This document shows positions 12,621 through 12,757 of a DNA stretch of 12,757 nucleotides, piece by piece. The DNA lies in contig CAZJLP010000086.1 of assembly GCA_964546955.1 (NCBI GenBank), forward strand, positions 1 to 12,757. Reading direction: 5' to 3'. Both the position numbers and the translations under genes were made by a program. Below the pieces are notes generated by a model. The model searched no databases, was not told where the DNA came from, and worked only from the letters and a program-made list of their open reading frames with translations. Origin of the DNA: CAZJLP01 sp964546955 (GTDB lineage Bacteria; Verrucomicrobiota; Verrucomicrobiia; Opitutales; Opitutaceae). The first letter of the stretch is position 1. Every line of letters starts with the position of its first letter.

Positions 12621-12757
12621 ATGTCCCGCTTCTCTGCCTTGGTTTTCGCCGCGCGCATTTGCGCGTTGATCGCCGTTCTCAGCTCCAGCGTTTTTGCGCA
12701 AGCCGCCGACTCGAGTCCCAGTGCGGCGCGGTGGTCAGTCACGGTGACGGCGCTGGA
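12621..12757 (+). CDS. N-terminal fragment of an exported protein (runs off the window)
   Basis: ATG 12621 opens a frame that stays open for 45 codons to the window edge. It encodes MSRFSALVFAARICALIAVL, then S-S-S-V-F-A-Q-A-A-D, a Sec signal peptide with likely cleavage after V-F-A or A-Q-A (residues 23-28), followed by a mature start S-S-P-S-A-A-R-W-S-V-T-V-T-A-L-E. The beta-strand-like W-S-V-T-V-T could begin an outer-membrane or periplasmic protein, but the product cannot be named. It begins 291 nt after the DUF1802 gene and no Shine-Dalgarno sequence is present. Confidence 0.65.
   Translation, partial: MSRFSALVFAARICALIAVLSSSVFAQAADSSPSAARWSVTVTAL

Overview
The window is a run of co-oriented (+ strand) housekeeping and accessory genes from a GC-rich Gram-negative bacterium. 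Gram-negative is inferred from an LPS-heptose kinase/phosphatase pair, two lipoproteins and further exported proteins. The gene content and style, and the near absence of Shine-Dalgarno sequences in front of convincing starts, remind me of Verrucomicrobiota (Opitutales-like). That placement is an impression from family knowledge and is not proven by a marker gene here. I see no tRNA, rRNA, CRISPR array, transposase or phage gene.

Layout. (1) 3-1530: an ADP-heptose pathway pair, an HldE-type heptose-7-phosphate kinase followed by a GmhB-like HAD phosphatase that lacks the zinc loop, ending at a weak terminator-like hairpin. (2) 1724-4221: an Fpg/Nei DNA glycosylase with a degenerate zinc finger, a TlyA-type S4/FtsJ rRNA methyltransferase and NAD kinase. 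(3) 4222-4545: a gene-poor gap with a REP-like hairpin. (4) 4546-9029: a tightly spaced run consisting of an NMT1/THI5-like substrate-binding lipoprotein, an amidohydrolase, a Methyltransf_32/GSTCD-like methyltransferase and an Rsm22/METTL17-like methyltransferase with a conserved cysteine set. (5) 9030-9790: two small genes, a 62-aa exported peptide and a 34-aa, 44% Lys/Arg protein with its own strong intrinsic terminator. (6) 9791-12329: RimO (S12 methylthiotransferase), a coiled-coil lipoprotein, and a DUF1802 protein coupled to the lipoprotein by an ATGA overlap. (7) 12330-12757: a hairpin-rich leader and the first 45 codons of an exported protein that runs off the window.

How they fit together. 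Several genes point at ribosome maturation: TlyA, Rsm22-like, RimO, perhaps the GSTCD-like methyltransferase, and possibly the tiny basic protein lying between Rsm22-like and RimO. The SBP-amidohydrolase pair looks like uptake plus hydrolysis of a small N-containing (perhaps heterocyclic) compound, but no ABC permease or ATPase is present here. The most interesting candidate for an undescribed component is the 34-aa basic protein at 9551-9655. No obvious defence, mobile or biosynthetic system is visible; most of the window is ordinary chromosome.
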